DNA of 64,000 bases from the NCBI GenBank assembly GCA_039090855.1, contig CM077023.1, positions 83,675,127 to 83,739,126 of the forward strand, given 5' to 3'. The notes beneath the pieces were generated by a model that was not told the origin of the DNA, searched no databases, and saw nothing but the letters and a program-made list of their open reading frames with translations. Positions 20,641 to 33,225 of this stretch are shown here, piece by piece; within the stretch, counting starts at the first letter, position 1; each line of letters starts with the position of its first letter. Source of the stretch: Macrothele yani (taxonomy: Eukaryota; Arthropoda; Arachnida; Araneae; Macrothelidae). Position numbers and translations under genes: made by a program.

Positions 20641-22060
20641 TTTTTCATTAGTTTGGAAAAATTGGAATTTGCCCTAACTAATGATGGAGCACCTGTCCAT
20701 TTGTTGTCGTTAATAGAAAAAGAAAAGAAAACATCGTTAATAGAAAAAGAAAAGAAAACATCGTTAATCATGAAAAAGCTGACATGTGTAACGAATTAAA
20801 TTACGTATGATTTTCAAAACTCTCTCCAATTTCTTTTATTATTTTTATTTGCGTGTGTGTTTCAGTTTAAAGCAAAAGGCATACCTTCTTCGTTCATATG
20901 AAGAAAAAAGTTCTGGAAGAGAAAAATTTGCATGATAACGGTCTCTGGAAAAGGTTTGATGCATTTTCTGGATTGCATGGCGGAAGTCTGATATTTGCAC
21001 TGCGAAACTTTATAAAGGCTATAGACAGAGCTCATTTAAGAGGGATACTAGGTGGATGCAGCCCCGGGCCCTGCATTTTTTTCATGGGGCTCCAGAATTA
21101 TGCAGGATGATGGAAAAGTTGACAGAGTTCTACAGTTTTTTTTTTGGTTTTTTTGCAGATATCTTAGCAAAAACTATAAGAAACTGTCTTGTGAAAAAAA
21201 AAAATATATTTCTTTCCGCTTTTTCAGGAGGAGTCCGCAAAAAATATAGTCGCCCCCAGTCCATTCTCAAATCTTTGGAAAGCATTGCAGAAGCTTTTTT
21301 TTCTTTTGTACACATCTGTAATTAGGGAAAAATTTCATGCATTAAGAATTCGTTGGAATCACGATATTTGGATCATTTTGCCGACTTCTTCAATATAATT
21401 TCAACAAGCTGAACCCTGGGGGCGGGGGAGGTAAAGAACTGAACTGGTATCCATTTTTCAACCATGCATTTTTATATTTTGTTGCTACCACTGATTCGTC
21501 CATGAATCATGGGTTACACATCATTACGATACGGAGGGTATATTTTTATGGCTTCCTCAACATATTTTCGGAATGTTTTGTATTTTTATTCATCCACCCA
21601 TAGTGAAATCCTAAATGTGCCACTAATACTGGGGCCCCAAAATACTGTCCAGCCCCCGGGCCCCTTGTCTCTTTAAAAGTGTTCTGGCTATAGAAGTACG
21701 TAAACGTGCTTTAAGGTATTTTTGTCACGCTTAAAAGCTTCCGTTTTCTTCTATTGCATAAATGTATAAAATAAGAAATTTTGCCTTTAATATATATTTT
21801 TTTCTAACGTAATACGTGAAGTAGTTTCTGGTTTATTAAACGCATCTCCTAAGGTCCTGAAGTTGCTGACTCCATTTCTCTTCCAACAGGATTTCTTGCG
21901 TTTCCAAAGAAAACAAGAAAGATGACACCGAATTTTCGGGTGTAATAAGCACGTCTTTTGAATCCGTTCTGACGCAAATTAAATTTATCAAAGCTATTCA
22001 AAGTCAATAAAACATGTATGGAAAACAATAGATCTGACGAAAGAAAGATTTTCAATCGAG
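20641..22060. other. Unassigned interval
   Basis: A 27-bp word built of TCGTTAATAGAAAAAG plus AAAAGAAAACA is duplicated at about 20708-20762. GC-rich islands with CCCGGGCCC occur near 21062 and 21655 within otherwise AT-rich DNA and might mark ends of an unrecognised hAT-type MITE, which I could not establish. No gene seen. Confidence 0.4.
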
Positions 22061-23660
22061 TTTTTCATCCCTCAGATATTGCTGTAAACGGAATCGTGAG
22101 CTTACGAACTCTTAGAAACAGAGATATCGACAAAAATAAGACGTGACTTTACGTCCCCTGGTGGGAAAACCATGCATTATTTTAGGAAGAAAGTATTCTC
22201 AAAAGGTGTATCCATATAAGTGGTATCGGTTCAAGAAAAAAAAATTAGTCGAGTTTTCAGGAGCCCAGATTTTGCTACAAATACATCAGAAGCAGAAATT
22301 AACACTTATGACCCCTGGTGACCAAACCATTCTTTACCAAACATTAGAAATTATGTGAAAAATATTTCCCATCAGGTCTTGTATGCGATACGGGAAGGAT
22401 TTTTCAAATCGGAGCTTTAGGAGCAGAAATAACGCAGAAAACGCAATTTACCTTTGTGCCCCCTAGCGGAAAGTCTATGATTTACTTGTAAATTTTGAAT
22501 TTATAGGAAAAGCATTTCGCATCGGAAACACTATCCAAACAAAGAGGGAATTTTTCAAATCATAGAAGTAGAGATATTGACAAAAATAAGATATATATCT
22601 ACGTCCCCTGGCGTAGAAACCATGCATTATTTCAAGAAGAAAATTTTCCTAAAAGGTTTGTCGACATGAGTAGTATCGGTCAACAAGAGACTTTTTTTTA
22701 AATCGAGATTTTAGAAGCTCATATTTTGCTGCAAATACATCAGAAGCGGAAATTACGACTTACGCCACCTGGTGGCCAAACCATTTTTTACAAAAATTAG
22801 AAATTATGTGCAAACGATTTCCCATCAGGAGCTCTATGCGGTGCAGAAAGAATTTTTCAAATCGGAGACTTAGAAGCAGATATATAAGGGGGAAATGCAA
22901 TTTACATTTACGCCCCCTAGCGGAAAGTCTATGAATTACTTTAAAATTTTGAAGTCATATGAGCCACATGTCACACTAGAAACACTATCCAACAAAGAAG
23001 GAATCTTTCAAATCGGACTCCTAGAAGTAGAGATATTGACATAAATAAGATGTACATTTACGCCCCTGGCGGAGAAACTGTAGAATATTTTAGGAAAAAA
23101 TATTCCAAAACAATTTATCGATGTGAGTGGCATCAGTGCGCGAAAGAATTTTTCAGTTGATATTTTAGAAGCTCAAATTTTATGGCAAATACATCAGAAG
23201 CAAAAATTAACACTTACGCCCCCTGGTGGCCAAAGTTTTCTTTACCAAAAATTTTAAATTATATGCAAAAGATTTTCCATCAGGAGGTGTATCCGCTGAA
23301 GAAAACATTTTTCAAATCGGAGTTTTAGAAGAAGAGTTATCGGGAAAAACGTAATTTACTTTTACGACCCCTAGCGGAAAATATAGGCGTAATTTGAAAA
23401 AGTAACTATATCTAAAATACTCTTCAACATAAATGGAATCGAATGATAAAATAATATTTTCAATCGGATGTTTAGAAGCAAATATGTGGAATAAAACGTA
23501 TTTTTGAATTCGACATCATCTGCATTTACGCCTTCTAGCGGTGAAATGGTACATCGTAAAAAAAAAAAACGAAATAAAGGATCATCATTCGCATATTTCA
23601 AGCTTCCCAATGCAAAAAAAAAAAATTTCAAATCGGACTAATAGTTACAGAGATATCGTG
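22060..23660. repeat. Satellite: ~150-bp monomers in a ~454-bp three-monomer higher-order repeat
   Basis: The anchor ACGCCCCCTRGYGG (with variants) recurs near 22152, 22308, 22456, 22611, 22762, 22910, 23060, 23216, 23364 and 23529, spacing 148-165 bp. Three monomer types alternate: A, where the anchor is followed by GAAACCATGCATTATTT; B, by CCAAACCATTCTTTAC; C, by AAAGTCTATGAATTAC. Like types recur every 449-459 bp, giving about 3.3 higher-order units. Each monomer also holds TTTTTCAAATCGGA and TTAGAAGCAGAGATAT-like words. No coding capacity. Confidence 0.92.
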
Positions 23661-24509
23661 GGTGCAGACGGACGGGCGGACTGACAAACCGATAACATAA
23701 GCACGATCTTTTTTTACAAAAGACGTGCTACAAATACACACATGTATTTTGAAAAAAGCCTGCACAACAAAATTTAAAACGCGATCTATAAGAATAGCTG
23801 AATTTGTTTCAATCACATCAACATTTTGGAATTTATTTTGACTCCGTCGATTTGAACTTTGTGAAAAACGGGAAACAAAAAACTCGTGTCCGAGAGATTC
23901 GTACCCGTTACGGGTACCCGAAAGTTCGGCACCCTTCCAAGTCAACGATGCTGCTGCACTGTTACAAATGTGTGGGCAAACAGCATCAATGGTCGAACAC
24001 TACCTCCTTAGTGCACCCAAACGAGTACAGGACAACTGACCACATACACTTTAGGGGACCGTATAAGTATTGCACTTTCTTGGTCACTTCCCTTACATAA
24101 CAAAAATATATTTGTGTGTAAATCTGACGTACGCAATAAATATCATTGACACTTATACAATATACCCCTAACGGTTTTGTGGTCATCCCGTATAAAAGTG
24201 GACACGAAGAAACAAAAAAATGCAATTTTTATGCTGCCCCCTAACGTGTGGTAATTTGCACACGCCCTCTCCCTCGAATACAGCTATCGACAACAACAGT
24301 CCTTGGTTGGATAAATAGAAATTAACTCGAAACGTAATAATTCTTTTGGTTCCGATCTTCCATGTACGAGTTTACCGGGTAACAGTGACCCGTGTACCAA
24401 TTTTCTGGGAAATAGTGTTACGAGATTTCTGAAATTTCATTTCATTTCATGCAAATGCTATGATTGCTTCACTTTATAAAATAATTTTCAAATTTGAACA
24501 ACAGGAACG

Positions 24510-24557
<48 letters not shown>

Positions 24558-27085
24558 ATTAGGAGCGATGAAGCTAATTCTAAAATCTGAAATTCGGTCA
24601 TCAAAAATTGAACAGAAGGGGATAAAACTGCGTGTGTACGAGTTTGCCGGATACCAATCACCCTGATTCCGTTGAAAACAGTTCTCAGTTCTAAAATCCA
24701 CATTCCTGTGGACACTCCGTCCAGTTACTACTTTCAAATGTGAACACTTTTTCTTTCTTCAACGACAGAGATTCGTCATATTTCAAATAAGTCTATTGTC
24801 CTGAAGTTAAACGTATAATTTGAAGTCTGCTACGTAGGTTGCTAATCTCAGGAAGCTCTTGCCACCCACTGTACTACAAATTAGACTCTTCGGATAACGG
24901 CGAGAAATATCAGTTTGCTACAAATGATCGCAATGCATTTAATTAGTGATAGTTATTCTAGCAATAGGAAAAAAAAACACGATGCAAAGAAAAGGTATGC
25001 GCTGATAAGGAAAACAAATGCATTCGATGAGTGAAATTCGTTACCACAAATAAATCTCTTTCCCAGTAAAGGTACTTTTGAGGTGGTGGCGAAGAGCAAT
25101 TCAATGGCTAGTTCATCTATCAGTCCTATATATCGTCCTGTCTGCACCTGGGGAGGTAAAGATATCAAGCATGCGCCCAACCGATTTCGTGTTCGGAGAG
25201 CATGTGTGAGTTAGAGATATGGACAGCCCAAGGGCACTGGGGCATTTCAAAGCCACCGTCCCGTGAATGGTCGACTCTGTCCCTCGATCATGTTTTGATT
25301 GATTGGGAAGGTTTGCTTTGAAGAATGCACCACGCGGAGAAAGTTAGACACAGGCGTAGATGGATGCATTTAGTGAAAGAATTGTGTCCTGAAGATTACG
25401 CCAATGGAGGTAGTGACACTCTTGCTGTCTGTATGTCGCATCATGATGTCTTAACTTGTATTGCTGTCTCCTGATTTTCCAGAAAAATGTTCCTCTTACA
25501 TTTACGCTCTACGATAGCAATCACAAAATAAATAACTGAAGGAAAATATGCTTATAATGTGTTCTAGTAAAAAGAGTCATGCGCAGTTTAAAAATAGCAT
25601 GCAGTTAAAAGAAAAAGATCTCATTTTTTAAAGCATTTAAAATATTCAAACAGAATTTCTAAATAATGTATTTCTAACACATGATTTTTGTTTTCTCTGA
25701 TTATCTATTGGCTTATGCGTATTTATCAACGTGCATTTTTCTTATCTGCTTTTCAGATTACTATCCTTATCAATTTTTTCCATCGGTACTAAAGTTTAAT
25801 TTTCATGATTCCGTATTGCGTACTTATTTGGTTTCACCTGTATGCATTTCCAGTTGTTACAATGTGCGATATTTAAATTATCTTCTTTACTTATTCAATC
25901 GTTACTCATACTTTCTTCCTCCGTTTTTCTTGTATCGACAGCTTTCGGTTGTATGCAGTCGGTCTGCCGTGCTGTACGCGTGTTAAAAACGACAAGTAAA
26001 ATTTGTATAACTTCATTTAATTAATTTATGGATGAAAAGAAAGATGAAATTTATGGAAATTTTAAATTCTGTTTCTTTCACAAAAATTAATGTGTAACTG
26101 CTATATATGCAGTGTAGGGTTTAGAGTTACCTGGGCCCTGCGCTCAGCATTGATTTTAGCCCCCCCCCCCTCATTTTACACGTTGTCGTAGAAAAATATG
26201 TCTGTCCCTCTCCACACCATATTCCACTGATGTGTGGAAAAGGAAAATAATGCATGCATGATACAAAGAATGCATGCATATCCTATGATGGTGTACTTGA
26301 TTATAGTGTACTGGCTCAACAGAACGTTTGCACGGTAATTTTTTGTAAAAAAAACGCCTTTGCCGTCATAGCATAACTTGGTTTACTTCTATAATCATAG
26401 TGAAGTACAAGTATTTACTTTTTTACTTGAGTTAACATAACGCCAACTGGCCCAAAATATGGCGTCCCACCGGGAATTCTCCCGGTAAATCGGGCTGCCC
26501 AGCCCTTGCATGGTTTTACCTAAAACACTCGTTGGTTCCAAAGAATTTGAATTATTAAAACGCCCACATAAAATCTAGTTAATAATATGGAATTAAAAAA
26601 ATCAGTAATCGAAAGCTAATTAATTAAATTTCGCAGCAGGGCCACGAAGATATTTTTTGCGGAGAAGGGGGCAAGTTTTTCCGGTATGCCACTGGAGGGC
26701 CTGTCATAATAAATACAAAATTAAAGAGAAAAATGTTCTTTGCGTTCGTTCTAAGCAAATATGCCAGAAGCAACACAGTTGTAGTGCATTATTACGTAAT
26801 ATTACTCTAAAAATTATTTTTAGTCAGTCTTAATTCAAGCTAGTGAGTTAATATTTGTAGATGATGTACTTCATCTACACAATGGCCCCGCGATCCCTCT
26901 AGGATCGCGGGGCCATTGTGGGTTTTCCTGTAAATCCTCCCCTGGCTAATCGATGCATATAAACCTGCGGTACACTAATGAGAGACATATCTAGATGAAA
27001 GAAGTAACGAAATATTTATGGATTTATGAACTTGAGAAAGTAGACTAACATTTAACTCCCAAAAATTCGTGCTGAATATTCTCAA
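23661..27085. other. 3.4-kb interval without recognisable genes
   Basis: Contains a (TC)n tract at 24511-24551, a C-run at 26161-26170 and a palindrome at 26878-26920. Open frames are short and match nothing I know. The first part (to about 23720) has CAGACGGACGGGCGGAC, which often borders satellite-like repeats in invertebrates, but I could not assign it. Confidence 0.45.
26878..26920. repeat. Perfect 19-bp palindrome with 5-nt spacer
   Basis: Arms 26878-26896 and 26902-26920 (CACAATGGCCCCGCGATCC and its reverse complement) around CTCTA. The arms are GC-rich in an AT-rich neighbourhood. A Rho-independent terminator is not a relevant reading in a eukaryote. Confidence 0.93.
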
Positions 27086-27088
27086 ACC

Positions 27089-27300
27089 GGCCCCGGTCGC
27101 GCAGTGGTCGAAGCGCTGGCTTTTGATCATTCGTTTGCGATGGGGTTCGGGTTCAATTCCGGTGAGTCATGGATGTTATGCTTGTCTTACGGCACTGGCT
27201 CTTTCCCTTCCCTGGAACCAGTGATCCTAAGTTGTACATCTGTAGGGACGGGCGTCTGCTTATAGCCCAATGAGTAGCTCATGGTGGTCGATAATATTTT
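27089..27300 (+). mobile_element. tRNA-headed SINE (main family), diverged
   Basis: Head GTCGCGCAGTGGTCGAAGCG with B box GGGTTCAATTCCGG, body CTGGCTCTTTCCCTTCCC, and the GGGACGGGCGTCTGCTTATA segment with a small insertion. It ends near CATGGTGGTCGATAAT. More diverged than the copies at 49945 and 57313. Confidence 0.88.
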
Positions 27301-27976
27301 TTGAAATTCTGGATGTATGCCAGCTTACCGGCAGTGAACATGAGCAGGGTTAGTCCACGAATAGTACATATGGGGGATATCTGCAAATCTGTTTAAAAAG
27401 GACAACCGATGTGTTCTCTGTTCAGACATTAGAAGCATTCGGTGTGATTCTGAGACAGACACTGCGCATGTTATGCGGTACATTTGACAATGTACATGTT
27501 ACGCTGCACATGTTCACTGCTGGTAAGTTGGCATACGTACAGAATTTTAACTATCGATATCTCAGAGAAATATTCCTCTAAAACGTCTGAGAAAATTTTA
27601 TTCCCCCTAATTCGGCGCGGATGTTTCTAACTAGTTGACTTTGGTTTCCGTTGGGGGCCGTATAAATATTTAATTTTCGCATTTTTCGGAAATTCACCAT
27701 TCCGGGGGCTGCAACCATCAAGCTGAATTGTCTCTGTTTGCTGCGTGCTTTGCATTTTTACTTTACTGCTACGACCAACCGTTACTTTCCTATTCCTTTC
27801 GGACACTATTCGTGAAACACCCTATATACACAGTTGTATCAGAATAATATGACCGCCCCCGTAATCACAGTGTACCCGCCCAGTCGCGTCACAGAGTGCA
27901 TGTGACAAGGTTGACCACACGGAGATATAAGCGGCCGGCCAGGACAGATGAGCCATAAGTGTGTGACGTGAGCACA

Positions 27977-28499
27977 ATGAGCAGAGGTAGTGACTTCATG
28001 GACGTTCAAAAAGAAATGGTCATTGGCTACCGGGCCAAGGGTGGAAGCATCTGAGGAACAGCAGACTTCGTGGGCTGTTCGTGATTTGCTGTACTAAGGG
28101 TGTACCAAGAATGGACCACTGATATACCTAGTACCTCCCGACGGAATAACTGTGGAGCCCCAAAGGCCATCGACCCCATGGGAGAACGTTGCCTCCGTCG
28201 ACTGGTAAAGGGCAATCGACGCGCAACAGTGCAGCAAATGTCCACGCAAATAAACGCTGGGGCACCCATGTACGTGTCCCCGATAACAATAGAGCGAACC
28301 CTGTAACGCATGGGTCTCCGGAGTCGACGCAGTGTCAACGCTCCCATGTTAAGCCCAGTTCATCGGCAACGATGCCTGCAGTTCGCATGGGACTACCGTC
28401 ATCGGACAGTGCAAGAGTGGAAAAAGGTTGCTTTCTCCGACGAATCGAGGCAGCTACTCCATAGAAGTGACGGGTAGTGACGGATATGACGTCAGACAC
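27977..28499 (+). pseudogene. Tc1 transposase D, N-terminal half
   Basis: Starts MSRGSDFMDVQKEMVIGYRA, followed by a stop-bearing helix-turn-helix region and ATVQQMSTQINAGAPMYVSP, then RMGLRSRRSVNAPMLSP, LQFAWDYRHRTVQEW and the first catalytic block KVAFSDESRQLLHRSDG. Stops are seen near 28052, 28083, 28304 and in the GRVRVW-equivalent segment. Reading ends at RQTHKN, where the large insertion begins. Confidence 0.87.
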
Positions 28500-28509
28500 A
28501 CAAGAACCA

Positions 28510-28835
28510 CACTGTTAGAAATCTGTGTAACGTTTTTGAGATTATTTGAATAAGTTCACACATTTTTTTTGAAAAGTTCTGTGGAACATGGAAAAACTCT
28601 AGCCTTTGTGTAATATGTTTCAGAGTTTGATGTAACATTCCACAATACCCGCAATTTATTCAATGCGCATGCGCAAATTTTTCTGAGGTTGTGTAACGTT
28701 TCGGAGTTCCGTGTAACGTTTCGCAGTTCCGTGTAACGTTTCCGAATTTGATTAAATGTACTTACTTATTTTTCTAAGAATTGTGTAATGTTTTCAATAT
28801 CGGTGTAATGTTTTGGAATTTTATCGCTGTTCGCT
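28510..28835 (+). repeat. Left subterminal motif array of the giant element
   Basis: At least nine variants of TGTGTAACGTTTC occur in one orientation: TCTGTGTAACGTTTTTGAG, CTGTGGAACATGG, TGTGTAATATGTTTC, GATGTAACATTCC, three clean GTGTAACGTTTC at about 28690-28742, and two GTGTAATGTTTT at about 28783-28815. Spacing is irregular (about 25-60 bp), unlike a simple tandem repeat. Confidence 0.85.
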
Positions 28836-29074
28836 TGCAGCGTGACATCTGTCTCAGATTCAGGGCATGCGCCGTGAAATTCTAAAGCTGTGTTTGCTTT
28901 GCTGGTCATCGCAGCATGTTGTGGTTTGTGGCGACGTGGATGATGGCGGTCTCATGGGCGGTCTGGTCTGTTGTTGTGGCAAATAATATCTAACTGGTTG
29001 TGCTGTGGTGTGTATGTCGTGCTCTCTAAAGAAATTTGAAAGAATAATTTGGAAGAAACCGACGACAACTTCAT

Positions 29075-29153
29075 ATGTGCATGGAAATGTTTGATATACG
29101 AGATCGACTGAACTACTGGGGTTTCGGGAACGACGATATAGTACGATTTGAAG
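29075..29153 (+). other. Weak candidate first exon with consensus splice donor
   Basis: From ATG 29075 a frame reads MCMEMFDIRDRLNYWGFGND and continues to GAAG followed by GTAAGT at 29154, an excellent 5' splice-site consensus. The remaining reading frame is only about 26 codons and resembles no family. It lies within the giant element, so it might be a spliced gene of that element, or chance. Confidence 0.15.
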
Positions 29154-29931
29154 GTAAGTCCGAAGTAAAAGTTGTTGGAAAGAGTGCGATGTGTCCGTAC
29201 AAGTTCCACACAAAAGAACAGTTGCTGCGTTAAGAAAACCTATTTGAAAAAAGAAAGAATAATCTCATTCTCACTAAAACGCAAGAAGTCGTGAAGTGCT
29301 GACCTTCGACATGAGAAAAGACAAACTGTTCTCGTGAGAACCGAAAATAAAAAGATGTAGTTATGTGTGAACGTACTGCGTATGTGATGTTGTTCCAAAA
29401 ACCAATATAAAATTGGATAGCTTGTGTTTTCAACCTACATTGTTCTTAGATGTTCAGTGTGATGTGATGTGAATATACTCATTTGATTAAAGAATAAAGG
29501 ATTATCTATTTAAAGGTGGTAAGTACTCTTTATGCTTTCAACCATTCGTTCTGTGAGTTCAAGAATTCTCTTTCGTTTGTTGAATCCGTCATTTGAGATC
29601 AACGCGCGAACCTTTTAGAATTTCTAACAAAAGTAAGGTATGGTGGCCACTGCCAGTTAGAAGACACCGTATCGTTAAACACTGATCCCAACAGTTCAAT
29701 TGAAAAAGAGGTGGGCTCTACCACCATCTTGTTTAAAGTAGTGTTCATGCTACCCAACTGCTTCACAGATTATTCGAATCGAAATTTCCTTCATACACTG
29801 TGTGATATGTGTGTGAAGAAGGAACATAAGTTCATGCCATCCAACTACATGCACCCCAGATGGCTCAAATACAAATTTCCTTCACACACACACACACACA
29901 CACACACTGCTATTATGAAAGTGTCATGATA
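29154..29931. other. Unassigned interior of the giant element
   Basis: No recognisable domain. An (AC)n tract lies at 29884-29907 just before the hAT-type MITE target site. Confidence 0.4.
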
Positions 29932-30143
29932 TATGTGAGCAGGGCCGGCTGGACCATAGGGGCAACCGGGACCCCGCACTTTACAAAACAAAAACAAAAC
30001 TGTTTTTGCTAGAATTCTCTGTATTTATTAGGTTTTTTAAGTTTTGGGGCGCAAGACTCTCAAAAATTTATTTTTACGTTTTCCAACCGTAGGTTGAAGA
30101 AGCGTATATGCTCCAGCTTTGTCCGTCTGCCTGTCCACCCGAT

Positions 30144-30660
30144 AACTCGCGTAAAAATTATTCAATTTCAATTAAAGTTTAGTATGTAATAAGGGACAAC
30201 CTAGGGACGAACCCTATTGAAAATAAGCGAAATGGGGTTAAAGGTGAGGACATAGGAGCGGGATCCATTCCATTGCTCTTATGAGTCATAACTTACGTAA
30301 AAATGCTTCGATTACGACAAAACTTTATCATGTTGTTTCGGAAGTACACTGAACAGGTTATGCTGAATGTCATCAAAATGGGATCAAAGGTCAGTGCACA
30401 GGAGCGAGATTTATTCCACAGCCATTGTCCTCATAACTTGAGTAAAAATGCTTCTATCTCGACAAAACTTTAGTATGTTGGTCCAGAGGTATACTGAACC
30501 AATTATTTTTTAATGTCATCGAAATGGGATCAAAGGTCAGGGCACAGGAGCGAGATTTATTTCACAGCCATTATCCTCATAACTTGAGTAAAAATGCTTC
30601 TATTGCGATAAAACTTTAGTATGTTGCTCCGGAGGTATACTGAACGAATCAATAGTCAGG
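30144..30660. repeat. Tandem repeat, ~146-156-bp unit, about 3.5 copies
   Basis: AACTTRMGTAAAAATGCTTC-like anchors start at 30144, 30290, 30435 and 30591. Each unit then has CGACAAAACTTTAGTATG, GAGGTATACTGAAC, ATGGGATCAAAGGTCAG and AGGAGCGAGATTTATTC. The last two units are more alike than the first. Confidence 0.88.
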
Positions 30661-30742
30661 GTTGGGAGAAGAATTTGTCTGCGCGCGACTTCTGGTATGT
30701 TGGAAAGCGTATCATAATCAATGCATTGCATGATTTTACTAA

Positions 30743-31058
30743 CCTGTTATAATTTTTTGTCAGTTTATGCCCCCCCCACCCGCCCTCAACTTATTTAAAC
30801 CTTAAACTTTTCCATATTCATGAAATAAGAATAAGAAATTATATTTCATCACATTTTGTGACTCCCTATTTTATACTCAACAATTTGCGTGTAAACCTGG
30901 TACTGAAATAAAAAAATAAATAAAAAGAACAATATCAAAGTTGTATCTGGGCTATATATGGAGGCCAATCGTTCAGTGACTTTAAAAACAGTGTTGGAAA
31001 AAAAAATAAGGCAATTTTTATACATGAGCGCGTATAAGAGGTGAATAAAGTAATTAAT
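30743..31058 (+). repeat. Direct repeat, copy 1 (inside the hAT element)
   Basis: About 316 bp starting CCTGTTATAATTTTTTG and ending GAATAAAGTAATTAAT. It is over 95% identical to 33226-33534 apart from a 6-bp indel (AATAAG) and a few changes. Confidence 0.93.
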
Positions 31059-31332
31059 TTACCAGTTATTCCACTTTCCATCAAAAATCAATCATTAAAA
31101 CATGTACCAGGAAAAAATAAATATATATATGAATTTATTTAAGAGGGATCGTTATTATTGAATACGCAAAAATGTTTACTATGGAAAAATTTTCGCTACG
31201 CAAATTAGTTAAAGCTATCTTTTTTATCATTTTGCAGGAAAGTTTTTATTAAGGTAATAAAGAAACCTAAACTTCCTCCTCTCCAGAAAGAAAGTCGTAG
31301 ATTTCAGCACTGTTTATTCTCTTCCTCTTTCT

Positions 31333-31569
31333 TTGTCTGTCTGCCTGTCTGTCTGTCTGTCCGCCCGTCTCTCTGTCTCTCACTCAATGTCTGTCTATCT
31401 CTCTCTGTCTGTCTGTATCTCTCTCACTCTGTCTGTCTGTCTGTCTCTCTCACTCTGTCTATCTAACTGTCTCTCTCACTCAATGTCTGTCTGTCTCTCT
31501 CATTCAATGTCTGTCTGTCTATCTCTCTGTCTCTCTCACTCTTTATCTATCTGTCTCTCTCCCACTCAA

Positions 31570-31602
<33 letters not shown>

Positions 31603-31735
31603 CCCTCTCACTCTGTTTGTCGGCCTGTTTTTCTTTTTCATACTCTACCTGTCTATCTGTCTCTGAAAAATGAAAATACACGAATTTTATCATAAAGAAA
31701 CTGTTTACTCTCTCTCTCTCTCTCTCTCTCTGAAT
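31333..31735. repeat. TGTC/CTCT-rich microsatellite block
   Basis: Long imperfect TGTC and CTCT runs, with CACTCAATGTCTGTC returning several times, followed by a pure (CT)n at 31711-31731. The long repetitive peptides readable here on either strand are microsatellite translations, not genes. Confidence 0.95.
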
Positions 31736-31929
31736 TTTCAATCCATATGATGGTCTGTTTCTTAAGCTCACAATAATTTGAGATAATCATTTCCCTTTAT
31801 GATAATTTTTGTCTATTTTCATTTTTCATACAATGATTTCATTAAACTATGAGATTCATTTCATAGGGCCCTCTATATGAAATTTCGCCCTGGGCCCCGC
31901 AAAAGTTCAATCCGGCCCTGTATGTGAGC

Positions 31930-33225
31930 CTGACTTGTGGGGTCCTCTAAGAATCAGTAATAGCAGCAGTACACTCAATGAATGAAAAATGAAGCATACA
32001 ACTTCCATTTGAAAACAATTCCTTGGGTATTGGGATTTCAGTCACTCTGAAGTACGGTGTGTGCAGTTTGATGCCAGAAGGTTCTGAACAGTGACTATAT
32101 GAAGTGAGCATGCTACCATATAAATGAACTACTCCCCTAAAATTATCAAGACAGATGTACGAGAAAAAATGTCCATGATCTAATAACTTGAAAAAAAAAG
32201 AAAGATTCTAAAGAAAAAATGTAATGAACCCCAGATGTAGTATCTTCCTTGCAGAAATACAATGAAGTAGACTGAAGCATGGAACTGTTTTCTAAAGCGG
32301 ATATTTTTTTATTTTATTACACTAGATATCAGCTATGTACAGGTTGTATATGCCTGAATAGTACAAAATAAGTGTGGTGTTATTATTTTTTTTCTGGCTT
32401 AACTGATTTTAATTAAACAAACTAGAACCGAGAAAAGATCTTGTGTCTTTGAGCCTCCATTTTCTCTAAGTTTAACAAGTACCTGATCCTAAATTTGTGT
32501 GCATTCAAATTTGGGATCACATTCTAAAGTGTATGCATCACATTTTTAATTCTTCAGTGTTGACAAAAGCATCACTATCACAAGAAGGTGCTTCCTGTTT
32601 TCTGGCTTTAATATTGGGGGGAAAAAAGTAAACCAAAAATGACTTCCCACTCATGCAATGTCCATCAGTATCACAATTAATAAGTTGTTTTTTTTAGAAT
32701 TCTTCTACTGAATATTCTTTCTCATCGAAACAGCTTATAGCTGTCCAGACAATAATTGGCAGATGGTGTATCCAGCAATTTCATAAAGTTTGTAGAAATT
32801 GTCTGTATGGAAACTGTTGAACTATATGTAATGTACCTTGGCCACTTTCCTTAGAAGGCAGACTGTGTAGTCAAATTTCAAATTTACAGATACTTTTAGT
32901 ACGGTAATGTGCCCACTCTATCCTCTGATTTTGTTGCACTGCTCATGGAATTTTACAAACAGCTGGCATTGTAGAGTTCTATAAATTTTTTGGGGTGATT
33001 GCAAATTTTTTCATACAGCTGCTGAAAGCAGTTCATTTGCTAGAGAAATGTGTTGTTTGTGTGTAGGAAAAATTTAATTATTGTGGGATCCTAAAACAAA
33101 TTACTTTTTAAAAAGATCCTAAAAAACTTATTTTTAATTTTTTTTATTTTGCAAACAATTTGATAGAGTGCAGGATGTGTATACATATGGATGGGAAGGG
33201 ATCGATCATATATATATATCTATTA
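31930..33225. other. Unassigned interior of the giant element
   Basis: AT-rich sequence with short open frames only. No family recognised. Confidence 0.4.

Larger units (their letters stand above)
29940..31920. mobile_element. Non-autonomous hAT element (~2.0 kb) with 8-bp target duplication
   Basis: Ends CAGGGCCGGCTGGACC and, reverse complemented, CAGGGCCGGATTGAAC form inverted repeats typical of hAT transposons. The 8-bp TATGTGAG is duplicated exactly outside both ends (29932-29939 and 31921-31928), the length hAT transposases make. No transposase is encoded. The interior holds a ~146-156-bp tandem repeat (30144-30660), a segment repeated next to the LINE (30743-31058) and a long TGTC-rich microsatellite (31333-31735). 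Confidence 0.88.

Noticed and set aside
25681..25986. Aromatic-rich open frame with possible membrane segments
   Set aside because: AT-rich DNA commonly yields Phe/Tyr/Leu-rich frames; no family signature or flanking gene features.
31333..31695. Long Cys/Leu/Ser-rich reading frame
   Set aside because: It is a translation of the TGTC/CTCT microsatellite; the same block gives an Arg/Glu-rich frame on the other strand.
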